A stretch of DNA of 64,000 bases from Adiantum capillus-veneris (taxonomy: Eukaryota; Streptophyta; Polypodiopsida; Polypodiales; Pteridaceae), in contig CM043971.1 in NCBI GenBank assembly GCA_014529385.2, forward strand, positions 83,061,340 to 83,125,339, given 5' to 3'. Of this stretch, positions 11,389 through 22,328 are shown piece by piece. The translations under genes and the position numbers were made by a program. Numbering within the stretch: the first letter of the stretch is position 1; each line of letters opens with the position of its first letter. The notes beneath the pieces are model-generated. The model saw only the letters and a program-made list of their open reading frames with translations, made no database searches and was not told the DNA's origin.

Positions 11389-12237
11389 TTAGAGAGCCTC
11401 TACCCTCTCTCTGAGTGCTGAGTCCAACAAGACCCGCTCTGGGATGTGAAGCATCGTGCTCCCACTCCTCTGCCTGTCTGCCACTGTGAGGATTACTGGT
11501 GCATGGTCCGCGAAGGATGTCCCTGCCAGGATGCCCACTGATCCCCCCAAGTCACTGAAGTGGTCACTAGTGTAGAAGCGATCTATCCACGATAGATTCG
11601 CTCCTCCCACTCTGCGGTCCGATCTAGAGAAGGCAAGACTCTCTGGAGGCCTCACAAAGCCAGAATGCTGCCATGTATCCGAGACCCTCAAAGTCATACA
11701 CAACCTCTCCCAAGTTGCTAACTCGACTCCATGCACAGTAGCATGGCTGTCTCCATTCCTGTCAGAGGGGTCCTCCAACATGTTGAAGTCCCCTCCTACA
11801 CACCAATGGTCAACCTATGGCAAAGACTCAACAATCTGTGACCAGAACTCTGCACGAGCACCCGCCACATTGGGCGCATAGATGTTCAAGAAGCCCACAA
11901 GGCCACCCTGAACCTTCAAAGTAATCCACTGAGCCCTGCCTGGCACAATAATCCCTCTGCCCACAATGGCCTGCTGCAATGAGTCCGCAATAGTCATACA
12001 TACCCCACCCTGGATGCCTCCAGGTCCAAAAGCAGCTGACCAAAAGGTATCATAACGTTCACGCAAAATCTGACCACATCGCCGAATGCGGCTCTCTGAC
12101 AAATGGTGCTCCTGAAGCATAAGGAGATCAATCTCTCCTCCCACAAGGCAACGCTGAAGCTCCTGACGCAATCGGCCCCGTTGTCGCTGAAACTGGGGCC
12201 CACCTAATCCCTGCACGTTCCACGAGACGATCCTCAT
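11389..12237 (-). pseudogene. LINE ORF2 apurinic-like endonuclease
   Basis: The domain nicks target DNA to prime reverse transcription. The N-terminus MRIVSWNVQGLGG carries the Asn of the N-W-N-x-x-G-L signature. Next come LLMLQEHHLSE with the catalytic Glu, GGVCMTIADS, and FLNIYAPN. After a break near 11800 the second piece (11781-11389) has LSWIDRFYTSDHF and FADHAPVILT, the SDHxP-like C-terminal motif with the final His. All expected catalytic landmarks remain, but the frame is broken between the two pieces. Confidence 0.88.
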
Positions 12238-12401
12238 GGGGAGCGAGAGAGAACAGATGCTGCCATAGTAGCAAGACGGGCTATCTTCGAGGCAGGCTTG
12301 GATGGGGAGTAATCCGCATCCGAGCGTCCTCTAGATAGGCGAGCCTATAGTGACTGCCTAGCCCAAGCCCAAGCAGAGCGAGCCGTGCGTAAAGCAACCT
12401 C

Positions 12402-12878
12402 CTATGTCCAGGAGTCCTCATGTATGTATACATAGCAAGGCAAACATTGCATATCAGCAAAAAAGTACACCACAATGTGCCTACATCCTACTGAGTCTGG
12501 GGGTGTCACCGCAACCTTGGCCAGTGGCCACAAAGTCTGCAGCAAATCTGTAACTCCAAGTTCTCCCATGTGGTGAGAGAACGCGAGAACCTGTGTATGC
12601 AACCATCCCACCATTGAGTCGAGGGACCACTCTGTCTCGGTCCTACCACAGAGGGGAAAGGAGAAACCAACTGCTGAGTCCAAGGCCTCTGTCCCCCTAG
12701 CGGTGAGGAACAGAGCATGGACCCTAAAGCAGGCTGCCTCGTGGTCTGCTGCGGAATCGCCGAGAAAGCGAGTGAATCCGTAATTGAAGAAATCCGAATG
12801 GCGTCGGAGGTCAATGCTCGTCAGACCACGAGGGATAGCTGCAAGGGAAGATGTCTGAATCTGCAGAGGGGGCCGCAA
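12402..12878 (-). pseudogene. LINE ORF1 C-terminal or inter-ORF region, function unknown
   Basis: An open stretch of 158 codons lies between the ORF1 knuckle/proline region and the ORF2 endonuclease. It begins MRPPLQIQTSSLAAIPRGL and contains HHMGELGVTDLLQTLWPLAKVAV. I recognise no domain. The size and minus-strand position suggest either a C-terminal extension of ORF1 or a degraded third module. It could also be fortuitous open frame in GC-rich sequence. Confidence 0.35.
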
Positions 12879-13181
12879 GAAGGGCTGACCCTCTCTCGCT
12901 AGGCGACTCGTGGCAAAAGCGCTGCCAAGAGATCTCCTAGCCGCCGGCGAGGGACCGGTCTCCTGAGTCGACTGTGGTACTGGAGCAGGAGGAGGGGGAG
13001 AAGGAACTGGGGGGGGCGGAGGAGAAGAGAAGCATGGTGGGGCGACAGAGACAAGGGGGCGAGGTGGGGAGTGGGTGGGAGCAGAGGGCGGGGGAGGGGA
13101 TGGGGAGGAAGAGGGGAAATCTGAAGGTGGGGTGGCTGGCGAGGGTGAAGCAGAAGTGGAGGCTGGCGTAGGGGGCTCCTC

Positions 13182-14054
13182 CTACTCAAGAGGACCAAAG
13201 CGGTTCCCCATGGGAACCCACTGCTGCTGAGTAGGCACCTGAGGGCCACTCTGAGTGCTAGGATGTCGCTGTGGCTCGTGGCGTCGACGGCCACGGGTGT
13301 GCTGCCACCCCTCCTTCATTGGAGCCCCAGGCTCGGAGGGCGGCTCTGAATCTGTGCACTGTGCTGCTGGCTGTGGCTGCGGCCTAGCCTTGGCAGGTTG
13401 GGGCTGAGGCTCAGGTGCAGGTCGAGGCCTCCTCCGTGGACAGGCCTTCGCTAGGTGGCCCATCTGTCTGCAAATGAAGCACTGGTTCGGGAGACCCGAG
13501 TACTCCACACTCTGTCTAAACCAACCCCCACTCACCGGAGGCAGAAGGATTACATTCGGGAGCGTGTGGGTATCTCTGACCAAAACTCGAACTGAAGGGA
13601 TGCCGGCCGCCTTGGCAGCTATTGATGCTGCCGTACGAGGTGTCTCCAGAATAGTCCTGATGGCGGAGCCAATCCTGGAGAGAAGTGGAAGGTACTCCCT
13701 CCGTAAACCCGGAAAGCAGACTGAGATGGGGATGTCTGCCTCCTCTACTAGCACATCCGAAGTCGGGTCAAAACCATGTCTCCACTGTCGAAAGTGGGCG
13801 CGTGATGCTCGGATGGCCAGTGGACTCATAGCTATGACCTAGGAGGCCATCTCGGAAGTCTCGAACTCGATCTGGTAGTACCCCCGTCCGAGGATCTGGA
13901 CATCCAAAATCTTGCCTACCTCTGCGAGAAGGCGGGCCTGGAGAAGGTCTCGCAGCTCTCCTCTGCTAGGACGGGTGCCGAGAACCTTGCAGATGACAGA
14001 AGTCGCCTGTAAGAGCTCTACCTCTGCGGCAAGGCTCGCTTGCTCTGTCGGCAA
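13182..14054 (-). pseudogene. LINE ORF1 with DUF4283-like region and zinc knuckle
   Basis: ORF1 proteins bind LINE RNA and assist target-primed reverse transcription. The upstream part (14054-13839) ends in GRGYYQIEFETSEMAS, then a TAG stop interrupts the frame. It continues at 13829 with SPLAIRASRAHFRQWRHGFDP, matching the plant LINE ORF1 pattern in which a DUF4283-like domain is followed by a 'W-x-x-x-F-D' segment. A CCHC knuckle CFICRQMGHLAKAC lies near 13480-13440, followed by a Pro/Gln/Arg-rich tail. One in-frame stop is the only lesion seen. Confidence 0.75.
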
Positions 14055-14525
14055 AAGAGCAAGTCAAATGGTGGGCTCAACGGGGTCGGGGGAGGGGGCT
14101 TCAGGCGAGTCCCTCTGTGGCGGAGCTGGAGCCTCCATCTGTGTCTATTGCTGAGTTGAAGAAGTGGACGGTGAAGATAAAACTACAACCGAGTGCGCCG
14201 AACACTTGTCTGAAGAAAAAGTGTTGCAGAGCCAGGCGCAGAAAACCTTCCGGGACAATGAGGAAAAGGGGGGGGGATGGAGGGAAGGATAAAGTGGTGA
14301 GCGAGGGTACAAAAGGCTGGGGGGGGGGGGGGGGGGGGGAGATCAAGATGTTTCGCCAAAAAACAGCCAAGGAATGGGGGGCAGCGGGCGGGCTAGGGGG
14401 CAGCTAGGGGCAAGGGCGGCGAGCAGCAGGGGGCAGTGGTGGCAGGCTGGGATGGGCGAGGGAAACAACACGAGGTCGAGAGGGGGCAGGGGATGCAGCG
14501 CGAGGGCGAGGGGGGGCAGCGCGGG

Positions 14526-14560
<35 letters not shown>

Positions 14561-14664
14561 CGGCGCGAGGGCGATAGAGAGAAGGGGGGTGAGGGGCAGC
14601 GATGACGCAAGGGGGGGGGGGGGGGGGGGGGGAGCGTGCAACAACAGCGAGCGTATTCTAAGGG

Positions 14665-14679
14665 ATATGGTGTTGATTT
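14665..14679. repeat. Target-site duplication of the LINE, right copy
   Basis: ATATGGTGTTGATTT, identical to 7716-7730, and followed by the resumed copia RT reading QQIFSPMF. Confidence 0.9.
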
Positions 14680-15100
14680 CCAACAAATCTTTTCTCCAAT
14701 GTTCACACACTAAGAATGTTGCTTGCTTTGGTTTCCACTGAAGATATGGAGCTTGATCAAATGGATGTCATTACAGCTTTCTTACATGGTGATCTTGAGA
14801 AAGAGATTCATATGCAGCAACCTGAAGGGTTTGTGCTAAAAGGCAAGGAACATTTGGTCTGTAAGCTTCTCAAAGTCTCTATGGCTTGAAGCAATCATCC
14901 AGACAATGGTATTAAAATTTTGATGCAGTTATAAGTTCCCTAGGCTATAAGCACAGTAATGAGGATCCATGTATTTACGTGAAAAGACAACCCAATGGAC
15001 AACTTATTATGCTTATCTTTTATGTAGATGACATGCTTATTGCTGGTCATTCCAAGAAGGACATTGCTGACTTGAAACCAAGCTGAAAAGTCAATTTGAC
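14680..15100 (+). pseudogene. Copia reverse transcriptase, C-terminal part
   Basis: Resumes as QQIFSPMF, then in shifting frames MLLALVSTEDMELDQMDVITAFLHGDLEKEI, quoted in pieces: ELDQMDVITAFLHGDLEKEI with the first catalytic Asp, IHMQQPEGFVLKG, and LIFYVDDMLIAG (near 15011-15045) with the intact YVDD box. Frameshifts occur near 14705, 14885 and 15090. Confidence 0.88.
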
Positions 15101-15949
15101 ATGAAAGATTTGGGTGAAGCCAATCACATTTTGGGTAAGCGCATTACTCGTGACCGTAAGAAGAGGCTGTTGTACCTTTCTCAAAAAGAGTACTTGCACA
15201 AGGTTCTTGATTGTTTCAACATGCAGAAGGGGAAGGCTTTGAGTACTACATTGCCTGCATATTTGAAACTTAGCAAGAACGACTGTCCCAAAATTGTTGA
15301 GGAAAAAGCTGCAATTACTAAGGTTCCTTATGCTTCAACTTGTGGTAGTCTCATGTATGCCATGGTGGCTACAAGACCTGACATTGCACATGCAGTGGGA
15401 GTTGTCAGCAGATTTATGTCTAACCCTGGTAAAAAGCATTGGGATGCTGTCAAGTCGATTCTCAGATACTTGAGTGGCATTATAGATGGACAATTATGCT
15501 ATGTTCGTGGAGAGTCATCAATTCAGGGATTTATAGAAAGTGATTATGCAGGTTGTATTGACAGTCGTAAATCAAAAACATGTTGGATTTACACATTTTC
15601 TGGTTCTGCTATTTCTTGGAACTCTGTTCTTCAAGACTATACATCCATTTCTACCACAGAGATAGAGTATGTTGCATTGAGTGAGGCATGCAAAGAAGCT
15701 ATTTGGCTTGCTCGCCTAGTGAAAGATCTTGGATTGAAGCAGTGTACACCATTTCTTCATTGTGACAGTCAGAGTGCTATTGCCTTGGCTAACAATCCAG
15801 TGTTTCATTCGAGAACGAAACACATTGATGTGCCTTATCACTTCAATCATGAATGCTTGGCAAACAAAAGCCTTGGTTTAGTGAATATTCCAACATCAGA
15901 GAACCCAGTGGATACACTCACTAAAAGTCTCTCCAGCCATCAGTTTTAG
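15101..15949 (+). CDS. Copia RT thumb and RNase H (open 282-codon stretch)
   Basis: An uninterrupted stretch from the RT end MKDLGEANHILGKRI through the connection region to RNase H. Landmarks are LMYAMVATRPDIAHAVGVVSRF, HWDAVKSILRYLSGI, FIESDYAGCIDSRKSKT (catalytic Asp), STTEIEYVALSEACKEAIW (catalytic Glu), LHCDSQSAIALANNPVFH (Asp) and TKHIDVPYHF (His/Asp). RNase H degrades the RNA strand during replication. Asn has become Asp in the usual 'TKHIDIRYHFIRE' area only as normal family variation. This is the best preserved part of the element, but it lacks its own start and is a pol fragment. Confidence 0.85.
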   Translation: MKDLGEANHILGKRITRDRKKRLLYLSQKEYLHKVLDCFNMQKGKALSTTLPAYLKLSKNDCPKIVEEKAAITKVPYASTCGSLMYAMVATRPDIAHAVGVVSRFMSNPGKKHWDAVKSILRYLSGIIDGQLCYVRGESSIQGFIESDYAGCIDSRKSKTCWIYTFSGSAISWNSVLQDYTSISTTEIEYVALSEACKEAIWLARLVKDLGLKQCTPFLHCDSQSAIALANNPVFHSRTKHIDVPYHFNHECLANKSLGLVNIPTSENPVDTLTKSLSSHQF

Positions 15950-16021
15950 CACTGTCGTGATTTGATGGGCATTGGACGAAGAGTGGTTCCCTTCCAGTCT
16001 TATGGTCTCCCACATTGGCCA

Positions 16022-16034
16022 TCAAGTGGGAGAA
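16022..16034 (+). promoter_or_regulatory. Copia polypurine tract
   Basis: AAGTGGGAGAA lies immediately before the TGTTAGG start of the 3' LTR. It primes plus-strand DNA synthesis. Confidence 0.8.
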
Positions 16035-16295
16035 TGTTAGGTTTAATGGCCATGTGGCTGACCACCCTTCACTAACTACTACTAACCCTAAGTGTACAAC
16101 TATACACTTGTGTGAGCCATTGACACTAAGTACGATGTGTATTGTGCCTTAGTGCATAAGATAGAGAAGAAAGAAAGGGAGCAGACAGTGTGTGTTGGCT
16201 CTCCCCATTCAACCTGTGTGTGTGTGGATATGGTGGTGTTTGAATGAATGTGTGTGCGTATTCTTCTTTCGCTTCCGCTGTGCTCCTCTCCTTCA
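16035..16295 (+). repeat. 3' LTR of copia element, 261 bp
   Basis: Starts TGTTAGG directly after the polypurine tract and ends CTCTCCTTCA, matching the 5' LTR end at 5312. It has the TG...CA termini expected of LTRs. No clear target duplication was found. Confidence 0.85.
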
Positions 16296-16327
16296 CTTGG
16301 TAAGGTTTTACTAGTAATAAACACACA

Positions 16328-16502
<175 letters not shown>

Positions 16503-16857
16503 ACATGTATAACTTCCTGGTTTTGTCCAGACACTTCAATTGGCTAGGAATCTCCACTCCTTTTGTGGGATGTTCTCCTTAAACTGGTAGTTGGCCTTGG
16601 GATTCTGGTCCTCATACAATTCCCCTCTTAGGGAGGTGTGGAATTTTTCTCCTCCTTGGGAACATACCATGCAATAAATCCTCCTCCCCCACTCTTTGCG
16701 TAATACCCATATATGTCACCACACTCTGCTCACGACCATCCCCCCCCCCCCACCCCTTGGGTTAATGTGGAGGCTATCATTGGAGCATCCTCTCATGATA
16801 ACATAGTGGCTGCAATTTGTAGTGAATATTACTCCTCAAAACATGTACCAAAATCAG

Positions 16858-17010
16858 TATTTATAAACCAGGTGAGGGTTTACCCCTCACTTAGCCTTGG
16901 CGCTTGTGTTTTCTTTGTGTGGATGCATAAAAAGTGAGCTCTTCTGAGTGCTTGAACTAATGTGTCATGTGTTGCAATGGAGATGGTGGAACACAAGGCA
17001 CATCTCAGGT
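16858..17010 (+). promoter_or_regulatory. PLE core promoter, hairpin and mini-exon, copy 1
   Basis: TATTTATAA (16858-16866) is followed by the hairpin GTGAGGG/CCCTCAC (16872-16890). ATGGAGATGG at 16977 opens a short reading frame ending in CAG|GT at 17008/17009. The same order occurs near 29.4, 38.6, 40.8 and 48.6 kb. TATA-box spacing suggests transcription starts in or just after the hairpin. The mini-exon and donor site are inferred. Confidence 0.5.
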
Positions 17011-17946
17011 TGGTTAAAAGGCTATGATTTTTCTGCAATACTCTACAAAGCATGCTTGAAATCAGTAGGTTAATGGTGGTTATGTTCGTTTACTATTTGG
17101 ATTAGCAGTTTGTCTGCGTCATCTCTTTGACATGGGTTTGCACCACTGATTACTATCTCACTTGCAATTTTTTTTCACCTTTTGGCTTGATTAAAATCCC
17201 ACATTAATGATGTTTTGGCTCATGGTTAAGGATATTATTGTACTATCCCTCTTGGCGCTATATGTTTTTTTGGTTTTTTGCCAAATACTCTCTTTCCATG
17301 CTTTACGCTGTCGTAAAACTGGTGGGTGGTGTACTTTACCCATGAAAAGTAGATGGTGGTTTTTGTACTACTAAACACCAAGGGGTGACTGATTGTCTGA
17401 TTGATTGCATACCGTGATGCTACTCTTGTTTTTCTAAAAACCGAAGCTCTTACCAAGCTACTAGTGTGGTAATGGGATTACTTTTGATATTTTAGCGTTT
17501 TTAACATAAGGATAACTTGATTAGATTGGCTTACTGATTGTGGTATGGTAGATTCCATATAGGATTTGGCTTTGCCTAGCCAAATTGGCTGCCTTGAAGC
17601 TATCAATGGTATATTTTTTGGTTCTAAAGATGTGGATTCGGAGACGTTTTTATGACTTATGGTGCTTGGAGAAACAAAACAAAAGTTAGGTTAAAAATCT
17701 GGCAATATAATTTGAAAAATGTAAAAAATTGACCTATGGATTTCTTTGGGGATTGACACCTGAATCAGAAGGGGTAGTGGCCTTCTGATCAAGAATCATA
17801 TGTATGCTATTACCTTAAATTTTTAAAAAAAATGGGGTTAGTTAGAAACCAATACCACTTTCTTATTTTAACGAGCTTCTCAAAACAATAGAGAACTGAA
17901 ATACTTAAACACTTTGGATAGTAGTTTTAAGTTGAAAAAATTGATA
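17011..17946 (+). other. Noncoding 5' region of PLE unit 1
   Basis: AT-rich, with no convincing gene. It is about 85-90% similar by eye to 40.95-41.12 plus 46.94-47.72 kb. In that second copy a chromovirus has inserted after CACCTTCTGG, so this stretch serves as the empty-site reference (near 17180). Confidence 0.6.
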
Positions 17947-17947
17947 G

Positions 17948-18055
17948 TTGGACATGGATAACAACTGATATAGTCCATTGACACCTGTAAAACACATCCA
18001 AGGCTAACATATGTGTTGTCTTGTTTGCATGGATGCAAATGAGGACTCTATCCTT
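17948..18055 (+). ncRNA. Conserved structured PLE motif, copy A
   Basis: Runs from TGGACATGGATAACAACTGA to GAGGACTC. The outer arms are CACCTG (17982-17987) and CAAATG, so the closing stem is partly lost here. The inner arms AACACAT and ATGTGTT pair perfectly. This is one of nine copies in the window. Calling it RNA is inference from conserved pairing. Confidence 0.45.
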
Positions 18056-18544
18056 TCTTGATTTTTTTTTGGCTTGAAGAAAATGTCTGTTCGTGACTTC
18101 ACTGGCTCCTACTAATGTTTGGGGATTACTTCTTTGATCAATTATTGTAATTCTCCATTAGAATGAGATTCATTCGTGTGTACAAAGATAATTCTCAGGC
18201 CGGGTTGTTTTTGTACTAATCATTGTGACTTTTCTAAAGCCAACTGTATTTTGAGTGTAAACGTTCATTTATGTCCATTTATATAAGTAAAAGAGCTAGA
18301 CACATGTCCTATACATAAGGAACTCTTTGGGAAAACCAAGACACTGGCTTTGGAAAGGATGGACCCACTGTGTATAATTCTTTTTTGGGCTGGATGGATT
18401 TTGGTGGTCCCTCTTAGGCTATTATTTTGGTTACCTTTTTACGGCTATTATAGTATCCGCTTTGATGGTTTAAGGAGTGCAGGTCCAACCTACAATACTA
18501 ATCATAATTCTCTATTAACTTTCATGATCACATACATTATAAAT

Positions 18545-19366
18545 GACTGCTCGCATGAGAATGATCCACGACCCAAAGAAGCATACAAGGATTTTAGAAC
18601 AAATTAGGTTTTACCTAAAGGACCATTATCCAAAAAAAGCCTTGGCTCTTAGGACTAGACCTTTTCTGGCTCGATGAATGAAAACCCATGTTATCTCTTA
18701 CCCTAAGTAATCCCGTGCTTACTAAAATTTTTGTCTATTGCAGACCCTTTCCCTTTTGCAAGGGCTAGAATTATCTTCTGAGCCCCTTTCTGTGGCTACC
18801 CCTCTTGTCCTCAGATGTATTTGTAGTTTGGATGTATTTGCAGTTTGGATGCTTATCAATTAATCTATGATTCAGCCCTTGCCACGGATAAAAAGTTATC
18901 TGTCTTACACATGTTTTCTTTCAATGATTGGGTCAAGATTTTGGCTACCTTGGACAAGGACTCCAAAGATTGGGTGTCTCTAATTTCCCATTACATACCC
19001 CATTTACCTATACTTTCTTTACAATATCAACAAGAGCTAGCCCTATTTTCTCCTTTGAGAGCTGAGCTATCTAACTTTCTCAAAAAACTATGTGGCCTCA
19101 ATCCATCCTTCATCAGTACCCCTGCTACTCCGATTATCCCGTAAAATAATGGCATATTTTGCAAAGACAGTGCGGTGTTTGAAGCTATCAAGGAGTTTCA
19201 AAAAAATCTTTTCTCCCTTAGCGACTTTAATATTTTGGAAATGGTACCCAAAGTGTCAAAAGTTTTTCCTTTCTTACCTTCCTCTAATTTTAGTAGAGGA
19301 AAGTCTTGTAGCTTTACTAGGGGAAGGGGAAGAAACACTCCTATTCGGCACCTCCTTGACTTATGA
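18545..19366 (+). pseudogene. PLE ORF1, unit 1 copy (unknown protein)
   Basis: Homologous to ORF1 of units 2 and 3. Recognisable blocks are KKALALRTRPFLAR near 18645, then LDAYQLIYDSALATDKK, FSFNDWVKILATLDKDSKDW, LPILSLQYQQELALFS and FLKKLCGLNPSFISTPATP. It ends with SFTRGRGRNTPIRHLLDL at TGA 19364-19366. A stop, frameshifts and a deletion near 19230-19280 (RT-proximal half of ORF1 removed) break it. The ATG of ORF2 overlaps the stop as ATGA. Confidence 0.55.
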
Positions 19367-19840
19367 TCACTGATACTTTGCAGGTTACTTTTGGCCCGTA
19401 TGAAAGGATGCATCTTACTAGGAAGACATTTTGCAAGGAGTATATCTATGTACATTGTCTTTTCCAAAGTGAACTTTTGGATTGTGTGCACCCAAAAACA
19501 ATATTCTGTGAGTGTTTTGACTTACTCTTTGGCAATCATGAAATACTTGATAATGTGCCCATTGGCTGGAAGTATAAACAACCTATTAAGAATCTTGTCT
19601 ACAGTAATGATTTTTTATAACACAACTCTGCTTCAGAGCGTGCTTGTGATAAATATGCCTCTTCTTGTAAAGATTTTGATATTTATGGCAAGCATGTCTG
19701 CACTTGTGAACTTGATTTAGTTAAAGATACCATATTTCGGAAAATTTTAGCTAAAGGACTAAATCACATCTCCATTTTTCCAAAAAACCCATATCTTGTT
19801 CTATCAGCTTTACTTAGTTGCTTAACTGACCTTGTCTAGT
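19363..19840 (+). pseudogene. PLE ORF2 N-terminal part, unit 1 copy
   Basis: Begins at ATG 19363, overlapping the ORF1 stop. Blocks shared with unit 3 are FCKEYIYVHCLFQ, FCECFDLLFGNHEIL, and after a frameshift YGKHVCTCELDLVKD (near 19690) and ILAKGLNHISIFPKNPY. The CTC residues form the CxC motif. KGLNHIS corresponds to the PLE/telomerase 'L-x-K-G-L-x-F' segment before RT motif 1. No RT catalytic core follows. Confidence 0.6.
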
Positions 19841-20640
19841 CCTCTTTGACTGGAGAAGTTAGTCCTACTAGACTTAGATGGGTTTCGGGTTTTTACAGAT
19901 GACACACATTAGTTTAAATAAGCATGTACTTAATGATGAGGTTCTGGCTGGAAATTGGTACCACTTTACACTAAAAGTTATTCTATTGCTCTGTGATAAT
20001 TGGCTCACTGGTTTGTTAAAGTCCTTGCCCCCACTGTAAAGGTAAGTATCCTGTCTATGCACAATGGAGCTTTGGTTGGAAAGGTACACCCAGATGGGTT
20101 TTAGTTCTTGCATATGGAAGTGTCGCTATCGATACACTAAGAAGCTTTGGGATGGGGGTGTTCCCCGGATGATTATTGGCTTCTATGCTTGGTACTGTCA
20201 CTATAATTTGTTGACATGATAAAACTGTCACTTGTGAAAATTGGTATAAACACATCTGGATGGGTGTACTTAGGGAATCTTTTTGGCCCTCCTCTGCTTG
20301 TTAAAACACGATGCTGTTGCATATTTGGGCGACCTTGGACAGGATAATGCAATACTCTATTTGCATTCACCACTTAACCAGGTTTTTTTGGTTTGAGAGT
20401 CGCACAGGCTAAAGTTACCACAAAAAGCCTCTACCACTTGGCTTGCTAGGAGTTTGTGACTTATAGAAAGTAGGAAGGATCGGATTCCACTTTAATTGTA
20501 TCAGTTCTGAATATATTCTATATCAGGCTTATACTCGTTTATAGTATGTTAAAACTTCTTTACAGTCGGAGCCCCATTAATTTACTCAATGAAGTTTGTG
20601 TTGGGGAACTTACCATTTGAAGTAGTAGGGGTATGGCTCT
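19841..20640. other. Unassigned sequence between PLE units 1 and 2
   Basis: No gene or family recognised. The frames are closed on both strands beyond about 80 codons. It may be diverged PLE sequence or another insertion. Confidence 0.4.
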
Positions 20641-20751
20641 CTAAGCTAAGACTAAAATACTAAATAAAACTTTGGGTTAATAAAACCTTATATGAAAACA
20701 ACATAATTACTTTGGACTAAGCTGAAATGTTTTAAAAAAATGTTAAAAGAT

Positions 20752-20860
20752 GGACATGGATAACAACTAGTATAGTCCATTAATACCTGTAAAACACATC
20801 CAAGACTAACATATCTGTTGGCTTGTTTGGATGGATGCAGGTAAGGACTCTATCTTATCT
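20752..20860 (+). ncRNA. Conserved structured PLE motif, copy B
   Basis: Outer arms TACCTG (20784-20789) and CAGGTA (20838-20843) pair perfectly. Most copies have CACCTG/CAGGTG at this place, so both sides changed together (C-G to T-A). This supports a base-paired RNA. Confidence 0.55.
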
Positions 20861-22328
20861 TGGAAGGTTTTTTTTTTGGCTTTTAGCAATTCTCCAATAC
20901 AGAATTACACATACACCTATTGCAAAGTAAAGTACTTCTGATATCTGTATACTGGAATGAGGCTTCATCCATACAAGCATTGTACAAAGATAATTCTAAG
21001 ATTGAGTTGTTTTTGTACTTATCATTTTCCTTTCTCTAAAGCCTGCTGTCTTTTGAATGTAAAAGTTCAATTATGTCTTATTATTATGATAAAACAGCTA
21101 CACACACGTCCTAAACAAAAGGTTTTTCCATTCTTATGGAGAAACCAGGATGCTGGCTTTGGAAACTAATTCTGAAACTTAGTTCTAAGATGGACCCACA
21201 GTCTATAATCCCTTGTTTGGTTGACTAGTGTAAGGTGGTCCTTCATAGACTATTTTTTTGGTCTCCTGCTCACGGCTATTATAGTCTTTGACTTTGTTGG
21301 TTTAAGGATTGCATGCCCAATCTATAGTAACTAATCCTATTTATATTTATATATTTCCTTTCAGGACCACAAACACTTTAGATTGACAGCCCGCATGAGA
21401 GTAAAACACAACCCTAAGAATCATACATTGATTCTAGAGTAGGTTAAGTTGTAGCTTAAAGACCATAACCCAGAAATAGCCTTGGCAATTAGAACCCGAC
21501 CTTTCCTGGCTAGGAAGGCCAAATATTGTATTACTTACTACAAAATTAGTCATAACCTCACTAACTTTTTCTGTATATTGGAGACCCTTGCTCTCTCACA
21601 AGGATTGGAATTGACCTCTGAACCCCTCTCTGTGGCAACATCTCTTGTCCTCAGATTTATTAGCAGCCTGGATGCATCTCAACTAATCTATGACTTGGCT
21701 CTTACCTTAGAAAAAAAAATGTGTATCTTACACATGTTATCTTTTAATGATTGGGTCAAAGTTTTGGCTACCTTAGACAAGGATTCCAAGGAGGGTGTGA
21801 ATTTGATTTCCCAATACATAGCCCAGCTTCCCATACTCTCTATACAATACCAACAGGAGCTTGCCCTATTCTCTTCTTTTGGGACTGACCTCTATAACTT
21901 TTTGAAAAAACTATGTGTCCTCAATCCATCTTTTATTAGTACCCCGGCTACCCCTTCTATCCCTCAAATTGGTGGCATATTTTGTAGGGATAGTGCAACT
22001 CTAGAATACGTCAGAGTAATCTTTGCTCCCTCAATGACTCTAACCTCTTAGAAATGGTACCAAAAATCTCTAAAGTATTTCCTTTCCTACCTGTTAGGCA
22101 GATTGCAGTTGAATCTTTTGGGGTAGACCATCAGCTTTGGGTCTTACCTAACAAAGCATTTTTAGCACCAATTCTAAGTGAAACCTGGGTACCTTGCTAA
22201 TCTCCCTGCCTCTACTATCGAAGACTGCAAACTTAAGATCCTGAAAGGTAGACAATTCCTCAACAAAGGGGAACTCACAAAAGCCCCCTTCAACCTCAAT
22301 CTCATCAACCATTCCAAATGCCCTTCAA

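Larger units (their letters stand above)
7731..14664 (-). mobile_element. LINE (non-LTR retrotransposon), minus strand
   Basis: A 6.9-kb element with a 15-bp target duplication. The T-run right after the left duplication (7731-7737) is the poly(A) tail of a minus-strand insertion. ORF1 (zinc knuckle) and ORF2 (endonuclease, RT, zf-RVT) follow in minus-strand order. Unlike its AT-rich surroundings it is GC-rich, with long G tracts near its 5' end (14318-14339, 14530-14561, 14611-14631). Stops and frameshifts split both ORFs. Plant LINEs of the L1 superclade have this domain order. Confidence 0.92.
5185..16295 (+). mobile_element. Ty1/copia retrotransposon, internally deleted and split by a LINE
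   Basis: Related LTRs flank the element (5' LTR end at 5312, 3' LTR 16035-16295). A primer site TGGTATCAGAG at 5315-5325 matches the 3' end of initiator-Met tRNA. Pol follows the copia order: integrase, then reverse transcriptase, then RNase H. Two lesions dominate. Most of gag, protease and the integrase N-terminus are deleted near 6525, and a 6.9-kb LINE inserted in the RT domain at 7731-14664. Without the LINE the element would be about 4.2 kb. It is not autonomous. Confidence 0.9.

Noticed and set aside
14101-14741. Pro-, Gly- and Arg-rich frames on both strands near the LINE 5' end
   Set aside because: Caused by G/C homopolymers. No domain and no agreement with the ORF1 frame.
17948-18000. 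Hammerhead ribozyme (ACTGATATAGTCC in the repeated motif; also CTGATGGAAA near 39879)
   Set aside because: The CTGATGA...GAAA core with stem II is absent in every copy.
18440-18500. Possible GIY motif (GYYSIRFDG)
   Set aside because: The homologous sequences at 21280 and 25110 do not keep the frame or the motif.
18690-18770. A 37-nt intron in ORF1 (GTAATC...TTGCAG) in units 1 and 3
   Set aside because: Too short for a plant intron, and unit 2 reads through the same stretch as coding sequence.
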